From Aotearoamyces nothofagi (Eukaryota; Ascomycota; Leotiomycetes; Leotiales; Tympanidaceae): 64,000 bases of DNA. Location of the stretch: NCBI GenBank assembly GCA_015345905.1, contig JADDTR010000012.1:70578-134577 (forward strand), read 5' to 3'. Position 1 is the stretch's first letter. Each line of letters opens with the position of its first letter. The notes under the pieces are model-generated. The model was given only the letters and a program-made list of their open reading frames with translations. It searched no databases and was not told where the DNA came from. Below are positions 33,530-44,030 of this stretch, piece by piece. The translations under genes and the position numbers were made by a program.

Positions 33530-34945
33530 ATGCCAATCGAACAGCAGACCTTCTTTCTAGCACCGACTACGCTAGCTCACTACGAGCCTAAGCCGCCGAT
33601 GACCTCGAAGAGAGCAAAGAAGCTCCATAAAGCAGCACAGGCAGTCCCGAGGATGTCGAAAGTAGAACGCCGACGTTTGGAGGAGGCGGAAATCGCCAAG
33701 CAGAATGCGGAACACGAGAGGTCTAGAGCCGCCGCAAGGGCGAAGGCTGGCAGAGAGAAGAAGGCTGAGAAAGAAAGGAAGGAAAAGGAAGAAAGAAGGA
33801 GAAAGGGGATGCCCGAAAAGAGCAAATGGGTCAGAGGAAGCCAGCCGACCATCAAAAGCTTCGTCAACATTAGGTTAAGCCAGAAGAGGACTCGAACGGA
33901 TATTGATGAGAACTCAAATGCCATTGAGAGTGATGTCAACCAGGGGGAGCCTTCGATGAAGAAACTGGCACCTCTACAGCTAAATTATGACGAGGACGAG
34001 GATGATGAGTTTGGAAATTTCCCATCACTCTCGCGAGATCTTCCAGACATCCTTGAGGTGATCGGCAAGTCCGTCAACATCCCCAAGTTCATGGAGATAC
34101 CAGTTAGGCAAGGTAGTCTAGAAAGCAAAGTGAAGGAATTTAGCGACTCGAGGATCAACTTCACACGGCCTATTGCTACCATTAACTCAATCACATCCGG
34201 CGCCTCGGTTGAGCTAAGCCATCGTCGTATGCTTCAACTAGACCCGCGGAATATGGGCCCTCCGCCTCTTCTCATTACCACTAAAGCCGCAACGCCTATC
34301 CCTCAATCAATCCTCGAGTTTCCTTATCCCTCTCAATCAGCCGACTCGATTGTTCCGCCTAGCACCCTTGCATTCCTCGAGACACACATGGACGACTTCA
34401 TGGAAAGCCCGTCACAACAGTTTCGGGAGATAGTGGAAGCATGGAACGAAGATGATATTCCCTCAAACACACAAGTTGCGCAAGAGATCAGTGTGGAGAT
34501 AAACCCCACAAGGAAGGCCCCGTTGCAGCGGCCAGTTTTCGAAGACGTACTCGTCGATATCAGCTTCTTGTCGTCACAAGACCTAGAGATCTCTTCGCAA
34601 GATCTTCGAGATATTGAAGCCCCAAGTAAAACTGCACCGCGAGCATCGGGATCACAGGAACTTGATCTCGGGCTAACCGAAACCACAGTCAACACTCCTG
34701 CCAAGGCTTCAAAGCCCAGGTTCTTCGAGGAAAAGGAAGAGGATCTCCTCCATGCTGCAATACATGAGAATTTGCTGCTACCCAACAAGAATTCACATCA
34801 GCGGAAGAGCCCTGAAGTAAAGCGAAAATTCGAGAGAGTCGTGTCAACGAAAAGCAACTACGAGGATGACGAGTTTGGCTTCGGGGACGAGATGGATGAT
34901 GTGCTGCTGGCAGTGCTAGACGAAGCAGAGAAGGAGAACCAGTAA
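33530..34945 (+). CDS. Disordered basic protein with PIP-box-like motif, unknown family
   Basis: A 471-residue protein, apparently single-exon. The N-terminal third is a very basic coiled coil (RRRLEEAEIAKQNAEHERSR and following Lys/Arg/Glu run). Then comes GSQPTIKSFV at about residue 105, which resembles a PCNA-interacting PIP box (Q-x-x-I-x-x-F-V). The rest is low-complexity acidic sequence. A C-terminal acidic helix (DDEFGFGDEMDDVLLAVLDE) closes it. A GTAAGC at 34943 followed by CTAAT and CCCCAG near 34991 would allow a last intron and a tail of QLRL; both endings are plausible. I do not recognise the family. A nuclear, replication-linked role is only a guess from the motif. Confidence 0.65.
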   Translation: MPIEQQTFFLAPTTLAHYEPKPPMTSKRAKKLHKAAQAVPRMSKVERRRLEEAEIAKQNAEHERSRAAARAKAGREKKAEKERKEKEERRRKGMPEKSKWVRGSQPTIKSFVNIRLSQKRTRTDIDENSNAIESDVNQGEPSMKKLAPLQLNYDEDEDDEFGNFPSLSRDLPDILEVIGKSVNIPKFMEIPVRQGSLESKVKEFSDSRINFTRPIATINSITSGASVELSHRRMLQLDPRNMGPPPLLITTKAATPIPQSILEFPYPSQSADSIVPPSTLAFLETHMDDFMESPSQQFREIVEAWNEDDIPSNTQVAQEISVEINPTRKAPLQRPVFEDVLVDISFLSSQDLEISSQDLRDIEAPSKTAPRASGSQELDLGLTETTVNTPAKASKPRFFEEKEEDLLHAAIHENLLLPNKNSHQRKSPEVKRKFERVVSTKSNYEDDEFGFGDEMDDVLLAVLDEAEKENQ

Positions 34946-35292
34946 GCTTTTCTGACGTTGGGAGAGGATGTCCACGAGCTAATTTCCCCAGGCTCAGGCT
35001 CTAGACTGTGGGCCGTCGACACTCTATCAGCAGATCCAGCCGGGATCCCATCGAACCTGTACTCTTCACAGGCGAATATTCAGCAACTCGGTCTAAGGAT
35101 TACTGTTCTGGGAAGCAGCGTGTTTTGCATTGAATGTCAGCGCAAGCAGTCGTTCGGGGCGTTTATGAAGTTACGGCGGTCGTTTTGTCCTGTGTTTAGC
35201 GGCATCGGAGGCATTAGCATTGCAGGCAGAGGTATAACATAGGCGTTTTGGTTTTCTCAGATCTTCATATCATGTGGGACAGGTATACGCAA
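34946..35292. other. 3' flank, no gene seen
   Basis: About 350 bp between two convergent genes. It includes the possible terminal exon of the upstream gene mentioned above; otherwise nothing supported. Confidence 0.4.
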
Positions 35293-36534
35293 TCATATTT
35301 GCGTGCTGGTAGCCTCAGGCTCTGTGGAATCATCAGCCTCTCCTTCCTCGTCCAACCCTTCTAATGGAAAAGTGAGAATTGCTGCAATGCCTCCCAATGC
35401 CTCCAGCCTCTTTCCACTCTCGTGGTCACTGCTTAGCACCCGTGCATCACCACCCTCCTCCTTGACCTTGTCTACCAATGTAACCCACCTCTTCCTAATG
35501 CCAATCTCTTGGCTTCGGAACAGCGCATTACTTATCAGCAGTACACCTCCTCCTCTTCCCACAGCGCCTTTCTCAACCGCCTTTTCAACCTCTGTAGGTC
35601 CATACCAAGCTCTTCCGTCATCTTTTCTCAGCAACGTCATAAAATCATCCATCAGCCTCGTCTCCCTTGCGTACTTGGTATCCTTCAACTTAACCAATAC
35701 CTCCTGGCTCTTCAACACCTCGTTCAAACTGTGCAAATGTCCCGAACTCGAATGCACGACGACAAAATTTGCCTTATTGGCAAGCAACGCCTTGTTTCCT
35801 GTTCTTGTCGCCTCATCCAAGATATACTTCAAGAAACCGGCCGCTGTAAAGCCTGGGCTGGCCAGCAGCAGTGGTCGCGGCTGTGTGATGTCTACATGTC
35901 GCAGCAGGGTCTCGAGCGTAATCTGATAGAATCGGGACAAGCCTTTATCGTGATCGCCAGCCCTTCCTGCTCGTTTTCGTGGAATACTTGACTCGACCCG
36001 CTGTTTTAGCACTGTCTGATGCTCTGTGATCAAGCAAATATTCGCCAGCCCTTCCTGCATCACGACAGCTGGTATGACACCCTCTTTGTCCTGCTTTACA
36101 GCCTCCTTAACAACATCCAGCGCGACGGAGTCCCAGCCCTCGCCTTTCTCAAGTGTAAAATTCCGCTGCAGTTCTAAATCCAGAGTATGGTATGCACCGA
36201 CCTTGACATGCTTGTTCTCCTCTGCGACGCGCCCACTAACGTGTAGTTGGCCGGCTTGCGCGTCAAAATCGACGGATGTTACGCGGATTAGAAGGTTGAT
36301 GTGCACGCGGGTTGAGGAGGTGGAGCCGGTGCTCGACTCGGTGGTTATGCGCCGGATGGCAGAGGCACGGAGGAGGTCAGAGGGCGCGATGAGATTGTAA
36401 GCGTGCCACTAAAGTGTCCATTAGCTGAGTCATGGAGGGAGAGCCGGAGTGTTTACCATGTCTTCTGGTTCTTCGGGGAAGAGTGTGATGGTGCCAGATC
36501 CATCACGCTCGATGTTTTGCTTGATGAGGCGCAT
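35293..36534 (-). CDS. DOM34: Ribosome-rescue factor pelota (DOM34)
   Basis: A 397-residue eRF1-like protein in two exons, 36534-36457 and 36408-35293 (GTAAAC..TAG, phase 0). The N-terminal eRF1_1/Sm-like domain (MRLIKQNIERDGSGTITLFP..EDMWHAYNLI) is followed by the central eRF1_2 domain, which lacks the GGQ of termination factors, and the C-terminal eRF1_3 domain (about 280-380, GGVLLISNALFRS). With Hbs1 it recognises stalled ribosomes and starts no-go and non-stop mRNA decay. The exon-1/exon-2 join falls inside the conserved DMWHAYNL motif, which makes the splice site certain. Length is standard. Confidence 0.95.
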
Positions 36535-37559
36535 TGCGTCACGTTGGATATAGAGACTCGAGTCTTATCGCGAGGATGCTCGTTACTAATCTAAGTCAAG
36601 CAATGCGGTTGGTGTCGGGTTTCGAGCGTGGAAGATGAGATGCTACAAAGTATGAATGTGTTGGCAGTAGTTTAATGGTCTTACTCGCTTGACATTTTTC
36701 AGCCTTGCGGGAAGGCTGAGGCAGTGACGTCGGCGAAGTTGTCAAGATCTAAGACTGCAAGACCTTTTTCTGGAAAATTATCCGTCAAGTCAAATTGACA
36801 ACTTCAATGGGCCCATCTATTTCTATGCTATTATCTTTGCAAAAGGAGACTAGTTAATGAAGTAGATTAAGATAATAATACGTTGAAACTTTAGGTGCAA
36901 AATTTAATAAGTTCAATAAATGCTGTCACCAATTATTTATCACTTGTAAATTATAAATAGTTTTCATTCAGTCTCTTGTAGCTGATAGACAAGTTGGTAT
37001 TAATAATTAAGGCAACCATTCTATATATTAAAAATTTAATAATAAAATAGATTATAACAATCCGATCACAGTGTAGAAAAGTCTAACGATATATGAAATA
37101 ACTAGTCACAAGGTATCCAGCTTAATTTCTATATAAGAGGCAGCTTCAGAAGTACTTCTATATATAAAAGAAAACCTATAATAGAAAATACGGCTCTGAA
37201 GAAAAAGTAGAAGAGTGTCAAAGTGTTGTAGTTGTAAAAGATAACGCTATGATCGAGCTCTCTGAGCTCGTTAAGTATATAAAGTTAAGCTATGAACAAG
37301 CATGTACAGAAGTTCATACAGCCTTGGGGAAGGCTATCCCAGAGGTATAACGATATCCCGTGACAACCAGCCCAGTACAGAAAAAGCACAGTGCCTACGT
37401 TGTAATACTATTAATATAAAGTGCCAGTTCACCGAATTCCTTCGCCTTCACCTTTATGAGGACCTTGATTTGTGCTTCGTATTCTGATACAATTTCCGTT
37501 GCATTCTCTAGCTTTCCCAGTATATACCACTGATCATGTCCCAGACTGTAACCCTTACA

Positions 37560-39960
37560 CCGTATAATGTACTGTTCGCTTATTCTGCAGACCCTATATA
37601 CTGTTCGTTTGTCCAGTAAGCGTTAGATTTCGTAGAAGTGGTTTGTGGGAGTGTTGCCTTGTATACAAATGCTTTCCAGCTGCAGAGATTGAGAACGGGC
37701 AAAGGGGTCGTGGATTGCAGTCTACCGATGTATACAATCACTGTAAAAGGTCCTATATACTGCCAGTGGAACTTCTTGATTGAAGCTGCTAGAATATTGT
37801 AGCCCTTGTACAGACAAAGGTAAGCCTTGTCATCGACTACAAGGAAAGTTGCTGTATACTTGCAGTTGTAATATAACTTTTCGGACATTGCAGCCAAATC
37901 GAGAGCGTCGATTACTTCAGTACGTGCTTAATAGAATGGGTTGTAGAAATCTACCCCAGCTGGGTTGATCGTGAAGCTTTTGTGTAAACCTATACATGAT
38001 CTCGTTTGGTGACTTATATATAGCCGCCGAGACTACGTTGTTGAGAGCGGCTATAAGTTGCAGTAGACAAGCAGGCCATTCTATAGGGTTCTCTAAACTT
38101 TGTGGATAGTACTGTAGGGCAACTCCGATGGTTGGTTCGAACTTATACTAACTCGTCCTTGCAGAAGAAGGGAAGTGATGCCCGATTGCTTAAATCAAGG
38201 CTCTCATTTTCGTTGAGGGCGGTTGCAATTTGTATATAGACTGGGTCAGCCTTGTAGTCTTTGCCGAGGCGTTCCTTGGACTCTGGAGAGAACTCAGCAA
38301 GCGTTATTAAATAGTTATATACTGATTTATAGCCGTTTATAAACTAGGATATTCGAAGTCAAGTTCTGCACCTTGATGAATCGACGGTATCGATTGCATC
38401 AATCGGGAGTGAGAATCTGGTATTGTAGGTGTTGTTCCTGCTCTGAAGAGTAACTGTACATCGAAGCGTTGGATGTACTCCCTCGTCTGGACCAGTCGTG
38501 TCAAGGAGCTAACAGGGAAATGGCACGACTCTGAATAATGTAAGGGAGTGTGTTGTAGGTCATGAATATGGATAAAACTAAAGAGCTAACTAGGCTGGGA
38601 TCTAGCCCTCTATATATATTCCTAGTCCCTGGAACTCTAACAAAACAATATTCCAAGTCTGTCTGCAAGATAGGTAAACTAGTAGATAGTAAATAACAAA
38701 CAATTGATGGCAAACAATCCATATAAAGGAAACAGAGAAACTACATTCCTTTGGACAAGACTCTAAGGTCTGTCCAAACAGCCAGTGTCCGATAACAAGT
38801 CGAAGGTTTGATCTTTCTGCTGAGACGGTTGACAGCGATTTCTTCTGCTATACCGAGTAATCGGCTTAGGAACATCACAGGTTCAATCTAGCTGAGCTCG
38901 AGATAGCCTTCACCGACTTCTAATTCGCTTTTGATATAGTAGAGTACTGCTCCAAATCCAAATGCCTTGGAAGCATCGAGATCAATAAATAATCGACGGC
39001 ATCTGACATCGATCAAAGTGTACCCAGTAAATAGGCTTTGACAGGAATTCTTGCACTATATGGAAATCCTTCGTCTCGCCTTCTGTAATGTCTAATAGAA
39101 GTGTAGTTGCTACGAATCGCTTGCATTGACTTCCCTGGACTGGGCCCTTCTGTAACAGTCTCGTCTTGCGTTCCTATAGTGGCCTAGTAACAGCAGCATA
39201 GATCTGAACGTATTGGTGCAGCCAGCCTGTTAATCCCAGGTATGTCTTTAAATCCTTAAGTGTTTGCAGGAAGCACAACTTAGCTATAGCTGCAAGCTTT
39301 TCCTGTGCTGTTGAGAAGTTCATTAAATCGATGTATTGCCCCGGTAGTTGGACAGTAGGAAATCCGAGGATGGCTTTCCCAGGCTTGATGTATATATCGA
39401 TACGCTGGAAGCATTCGAGGATTTTACGTAAGTGAGTATTGTATCCCTTGAGTGCTCTAGAGTATATAACGACATCGTCGATACATGCTTTTGAAAAATG
39501 AAAGGGTCTAAGGATGATATCGATTCGTCACCGGTTATATGACAGTAAGCTTTTGTATCCTATCCCTGCAACGTCGAATGATTATTGTCAATTACTGTCA
39601 GCTTATGTCTGTTCTCAGGTGCTATACACTACTGATAGAAGAAATTTGTACAATCGACCGCTGTGATAAAGGGGGAATCTGCTACATCTGCTATAATGTC
39701 TGTCTACAAGGGCAATAGGTAGACGTCTGGTAATGACCTGGTTGAGGCTGTATCTATCGATAACTGTATATCCTTTGCACTTCCCATTCTAAACCTTCTA
39801 TACAACGAATATCGGGAACAAGAACGGTGTATTTCCAGTGGTCTAGTCTATACAGCCTTGTTTGTATAAGAGGTCGAAGGTTGTATCAGCTGCTAAAATA
39901 TTGGATAGGATGGGATAGCTTAGATTGGCTTACGACTACAGAGGGATAAGCCCATGGTTA
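37560..39960 (-). mobile_element. Ty3/Gypsy LTR retrotransposon fossil (RT, RNase H, integrase parts)
   Basis: On the minus strand, in the expected pol order, there are remains of reverse transcriptase (about 39850-39300), RNase H (about 39100-38800), and integrase through its C-terminal end (about 38480-37560). It is broken by many changes (well over ten). No gag or clear LTR pair was found. A stretch at about 38500-38760 does not read as either neighbour and might be an insertion. Heavy C-to-T type decay implies an old copy. Confidence 0.7.
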
Positions 39961-40259
39961 CATTATATAAATGAGTAGCTGTTACAGCATCCTGTACCCT
40001 TAGTTTCAACACTCCCACCTCAGGGTAGAGTGCTCCTTTATGCACTCCTACTAGCTCCTGCTATATCCTTCTGAAGATTGTCGTGTTCTTTATCCGAGTC
40101 CCTAGTGCTGCTACTATAGCCTATATCTGATACAATATTATAAAGCACAGTACTGGCAGCTCTAGAGCTGACTGTACTGGAGCTGATTTGTACAGGCCGT
40201 ATATATTGTACTATTAACCCAAAGTTGCTCCAGGGCATATCACTTTATAGACCATGGCT

Positions 40260-40801
40260 CACTAGACTTTTGACCCTGGCTCCGGTGAGCTCCATGCATT
40301 TTTTTTCTTCAGTGTTCCCATCTCCCCAGAGCCAAACCTCTAAGCCCTTCATCTTCCGCTCATTTTGTAGGTCCTTGACCAGCTTCTGCAGCATTCATAT
40401 CAGGTCTCGGAGTACAAAAGGCTCTTCTATTGGGCAGCGGGTTTTTGCATTTGAGTCCCAGATCAGGAGGCGTGGTCCCTTGAACCTGCGATTTTCTAGG
40501 ACTGCTCCCCAGACATGCCAGTGCTCATTTGCCATACTTTTGTAGGCCTGCCTACCCTGGTTTTGGTCCCGGTAATGAATAGTCCTATCCTTGAGGTGTT
40601 CTTGTCTAGTAGTGTCTCCTTGAGCCAGGTTGCAAAGGTGTCGAGATTCTTTGTATTATGGAAATTTCTCCAGTTCTTCTTGGTATCTTTATCTTCAAAT
40701 ACCACTAGACTTGGATAGAGGTAGCAATGGTCTTCTGCTGTTCCAAAGCTGAGAAGCAGCGTCCATAGGTAGATACTGACTTCCTTGTTGCTGGCGTTCA
40801 T
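40260..40801 (-). mobile_element. Transposon-like coding remnant, family unassigned
   Basis: A minus-strand open stretch (40801-40496) of 101 residues, with SIYLWTLLLSFGTAEDHCY and a TKTRVGRPTKVWQM motif. Beyond it, to about 40260, more minus-strand coding-like sequence follows. It lies within the decayed island and has protein-like composition, but I cannot name the family. Its better preservation suggests that it is younger than, or less mutated than, its surroundings. Confidence 0.4.
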
Positions 40802-41001
40802 ATTAAGATCACCAGAATCAGGGACATCTAGGTTTTTTTGGCGAGATATCTACGAGAGGATCGGTGGCTTCAGCTGGCGTTTTATTTATAAAGTCTTTGG
40901 ATACAGTGGCAGCCCTGGATTTAGCAGTCTTTAACATAGTGATTGCAGAATTGTTGACTCTACTGTATTGTTGTAGGCTTGTAGCTATATTGATTCAGGA
41001 G

Positions 41002-41448
41002 TAGACTGGCCAACGGTCCGGTCCAGTCCGGTCTCGAGGGTAATTTGTAGACCGTTTCAAAGACTGGACCGTTTAGGTCTGGACCGGACCGAACTGTAAA
41101 TAAACGGTCCGGTCTCAAATAGAAAATAGAGACCGTTTCTAGAAACGGTCCGGTCCAGACTGTAAAGATCTGTTCTTAGAACTCTTATAACTATTTTTAG
41201 AAAAAGGATTTTATAACTTTCCTTGTCTGTATAGAACAGTAACACTCAACAGTAATACTCTTAGTATTAGAATTGTAAAAAAAGTAGTAATTAGAGTATT
41301 TAGAAAAGAAACAGTCTGAGATCTCTGGAACCGGACCGGACCATTTATTTACAGTCCGGTCTCAAGGACTATAATGTAGACCGTTTAAAAATCGAGGTGC
41401 TCAAAGACTGGACCGGACCGCTTTTTACAGTCTGGTCCAGCCAGTCTA
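41002..41448. mobile_element. MITE-like element with CCGGTCC subterminal repeats
   Basis: A 447-bp non-coding element with 9-bp terminal inverted repeats (TAGACTGGC ... GCCAGTCTA). Inside both ends there are many copies of GGACCGGACC/GGTCCGGTCC and GACCGTTT in both orientations, around an AT-rich core. Dense subterminal repeats are characteristic of non-autonomous hAT elements. A flanking 8-bp target-site duplication is not evident, so the family is uncertain. Confidence 0.6.
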
Positions 41449-42249
41449 GTTATAAGTACAACCTGGCTTGAAAGCTATTCCTTTCTATAGATTTTCAAGG
41501 TACGTCAAGAGTGTACCAAATCCAACAAAGGTATTGAGCTCTATTAGCCGTTAAACCCTAGCTCTAGACAAACCGATTTTAGAGTGATAGGCTGTTAAGA
41601 AGAAAAGAGAACTCTTCTCAGGGCCTCTACTATCGTCTCTATATTCAGTTACATTGCTGTAAAGAATCCAAATCTAGGTGCCGGAATATTAACCAACTTC
41701 CCTTTCAAGGGACGGTATACAAGTATACACTTTAAAAATGGAGACTAAGTAGAAGATGCTCTAATATAGCAGAGGTATATATATCTATATCGGTGAGATT
41801 TCTAATACTTATACTGCAGAGGTCCTCATTGGCCAATAGATTCTTGGTCAATTGGCCTGGTATCAAAAGCGACATTTTTTATATTTCCAAGGGGGGACCA
41901 GGGTAGAATTGTCTAAAATTCAGCTAGAAGGACCCTGGATACCTAGAGAATAGACTGATACATTGAAATTTCTAAAGCAAACAAGTTCTGGTTGTTGAAT
42001 ATTTTATTCTAGGAATTTGGATAATTATTCATTTTTCCGATAGAAAATTAATCCTAGGTCTCCAGCTAAATTTATAAGCTAGGGGCTTTGGCTTGTTAGA
42101 GCAGCTTTTATAGAAGGCTTCTCCTATATTAGTAGACCCTTTAAGGTATATAATTAGCTCCTAGGTATCTTTATAGTTGTCTTCCTACTAAACTAGGTAC
42201 TCAAAAGTGCTGTTACCTCTTCTAGAATCGATGACTCCCTTGACCTTAT

Positions 42250-43565
42250 ACTCTTGTTTATCCTTATTATTCTTCTACTGGTCCTCTATACTGTTGTTGT
42301 TATAAAACCCAGCCTGCACTTCGATTGGAGCTGTTGATTCCTCTAGCTTGGAGATATAAAAGACATCATAGAGTCTCAATCTACCTCGATGACCTTAAAT
42401 AGGCCGATCTTCCAGTGGTCGAGTTTGCAAGATAGTCAGAGAGATTCTATATCGTCTGTCCAGAGTATAATCCACCTACTTCAAAACTCTTGTTGAGGTG
42501 CTTCTGGTTCTAGTACTTTCCTATAGTAAGTCTTGCTTTCTCGAGTGGTTCTATAAGCTGCTTGAAGAGTTCTAGCATCTTATTGGTATATGCCGTTGCT
42601 GCTGGTTCCTCCAAGAGTTCCCCTGGTGCTTCTGGAAGGATCTGGCTTCGAGGTTTCTATCCTTGATTAGTATAGAATAGGGCGACTTTCGTGGCAGAGT
42701 TCTGTAATCTATTGTATACAAATTCTCCCAGCGGGAGCCAAGTGTTCCAGTCCTTCTGCTTATAAGAGCAGTAGAATTGTAGGTAGGCCTCGATGGTAGA
42801 GTTGAGATATTTGGTCTAGCTATTACGCTGTAGATAATAGGCTGTTGTAGATAGCTGTTCTATCCCAAGGCGCTGACAGAGGTAGGCCTAGCAGGTATTG
42901 ATGAAGCGTCCGTCTCTATCGAATACAATATTATCAGGTATACTATAAAGGCGAACAACATCGTCAAGGAAGAGGTCTGCCGTCTTTCTAGAATTGAGGC
43001 CCTTGATCGGTATTAGGCAGAAGTGTACCATCTTGGTCAAGTGGTCTACTATGACTGCTATCCCATCCTGTCCCTTCTTGGTTCGTGGTAGGTTAGTGAT
43101 GAAGTCGTTATCTACTCTGCTCCAGCAAGCTGTAAAGACAGGGAGTGGAGCCAGGCGTCTGTACTTCTTATGTTTAGAAGCTTTGTTTCTCAGGCATTTC
43201 TGGCAGCCCTTAATATATCGTCGTATATCCTGTTCCGTCCCTGGCTAGATTGATGTCTCCCTAAGCCGCGTCAGTGTCCGGCTAGGGGATCATCATGCAC
43301 CTGCTCGAGTGCTTCGATTTGCAACGTTGCTGGGATATACTTACATCCCTCAAAATAGAGGTCGCCAGCCTGCCATGACTATCCCTCGGGAAGGGGACCG
43401 ATTCACTGCATCGTAGATGTATGTAATAGGGTCAAACGTCAGATCGTCGTCAGTCGCGGACAAGGGGATATCGTCGTCGTCCTTAGACATCTTGCAGTCG
43501 GCCCGTCTTGATGGGACATCAGCTGGGTTCTTTGCCCAGTAAGAGGGAACCTGTAAATGAACCAC
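42250..43565 (-). mobile_element. Second Ty3/Gypsy fossil (RNase H end to integrase)
   Basis: Minus-strand remains, from the RNase H/integrase linker (43565-43350, with NPADVPSRRADC) through the zinc-binding and catalytic integrase region (about 43250-42450). It is broken in many places. The linker part is in better shape than the fossil at 37.6-40 kb, so it may be a younger or separate insertion. No LTR pair found. Confidence 0.65.
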
Positions 43566-43848
43566 AGGGCAAGGTGGAGGTAGGGAGGTGGGGGCTTGGA
43601 CATGATCTGGTCAGAAAGCTAAAGAGCTAAGAAGGTATGGGATAAGCCCACTATCTATAGGCCAGGAGATGTCTGCCACGACAAAGAAGACTATAATTCC
43701 AAATACAGAAGATAGAGAGATAAAGATAACAAACAAACATGCAAGCAAATAAGCAAGTCGGCATATTCAGGAGGTAGCTTGACATCCCGCTTCTCCTTGG
43801 AGGCAAAGCCAGGCTCTAGAAGGGCGAGGGGTGCGGTCCCGCTCCTGT

Positions 43849-43896
43849 TCTTATCGTTATCGCCTTCTTATCGTTATCGCCTTCTTATCGTTACCG
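43849..43896. repeat. 17-bp tandem repeat, unit CTTCTTATCGTTATCGC
   Basis: Three copies at the edge of the transposon island, about 135 bp before the GT71 start codon. Confidence 0.8.
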
Positions 43897-44030
43897 CCTA
43901 GCGGCTATGGTTGGTGAAGCCTGAGGCCTCGGTCTCAAAACAGACGCCAGAGAAGTTGAGGGGAGAACCGTCGACTGCCAGATCGCGAACGACAGAGGAT
44001 CATGACGCAGACCCGGCTGCAACGCCCGCG

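Larger units (their letters stand above)
36750..43780. mobile_element. AT-rich island of decayed transposons
   Basis: About 7 kb with a sharp drop in GC, strong TpA enrichment, no intact host gene and several transposon remnants: two Ty3/Gypsy fossils, a MITE-like element, and an unassigned block. The composition is what repeat-induced point mutation leaves in ascomycetes. It begins just after DOM34 and ends just before the GT71 gene. Between the named pieces (for example 36750-37550 and 41450-42200) I see only degraded sequence. Confidence 0.8.

Noticed and set aside
38134-38142. GGTTCGAAC, a tRNA B-box-like sequence
   Set aside because: No A box, no cloverleaf arms at proper distance, and it lies in the integrase remnant.
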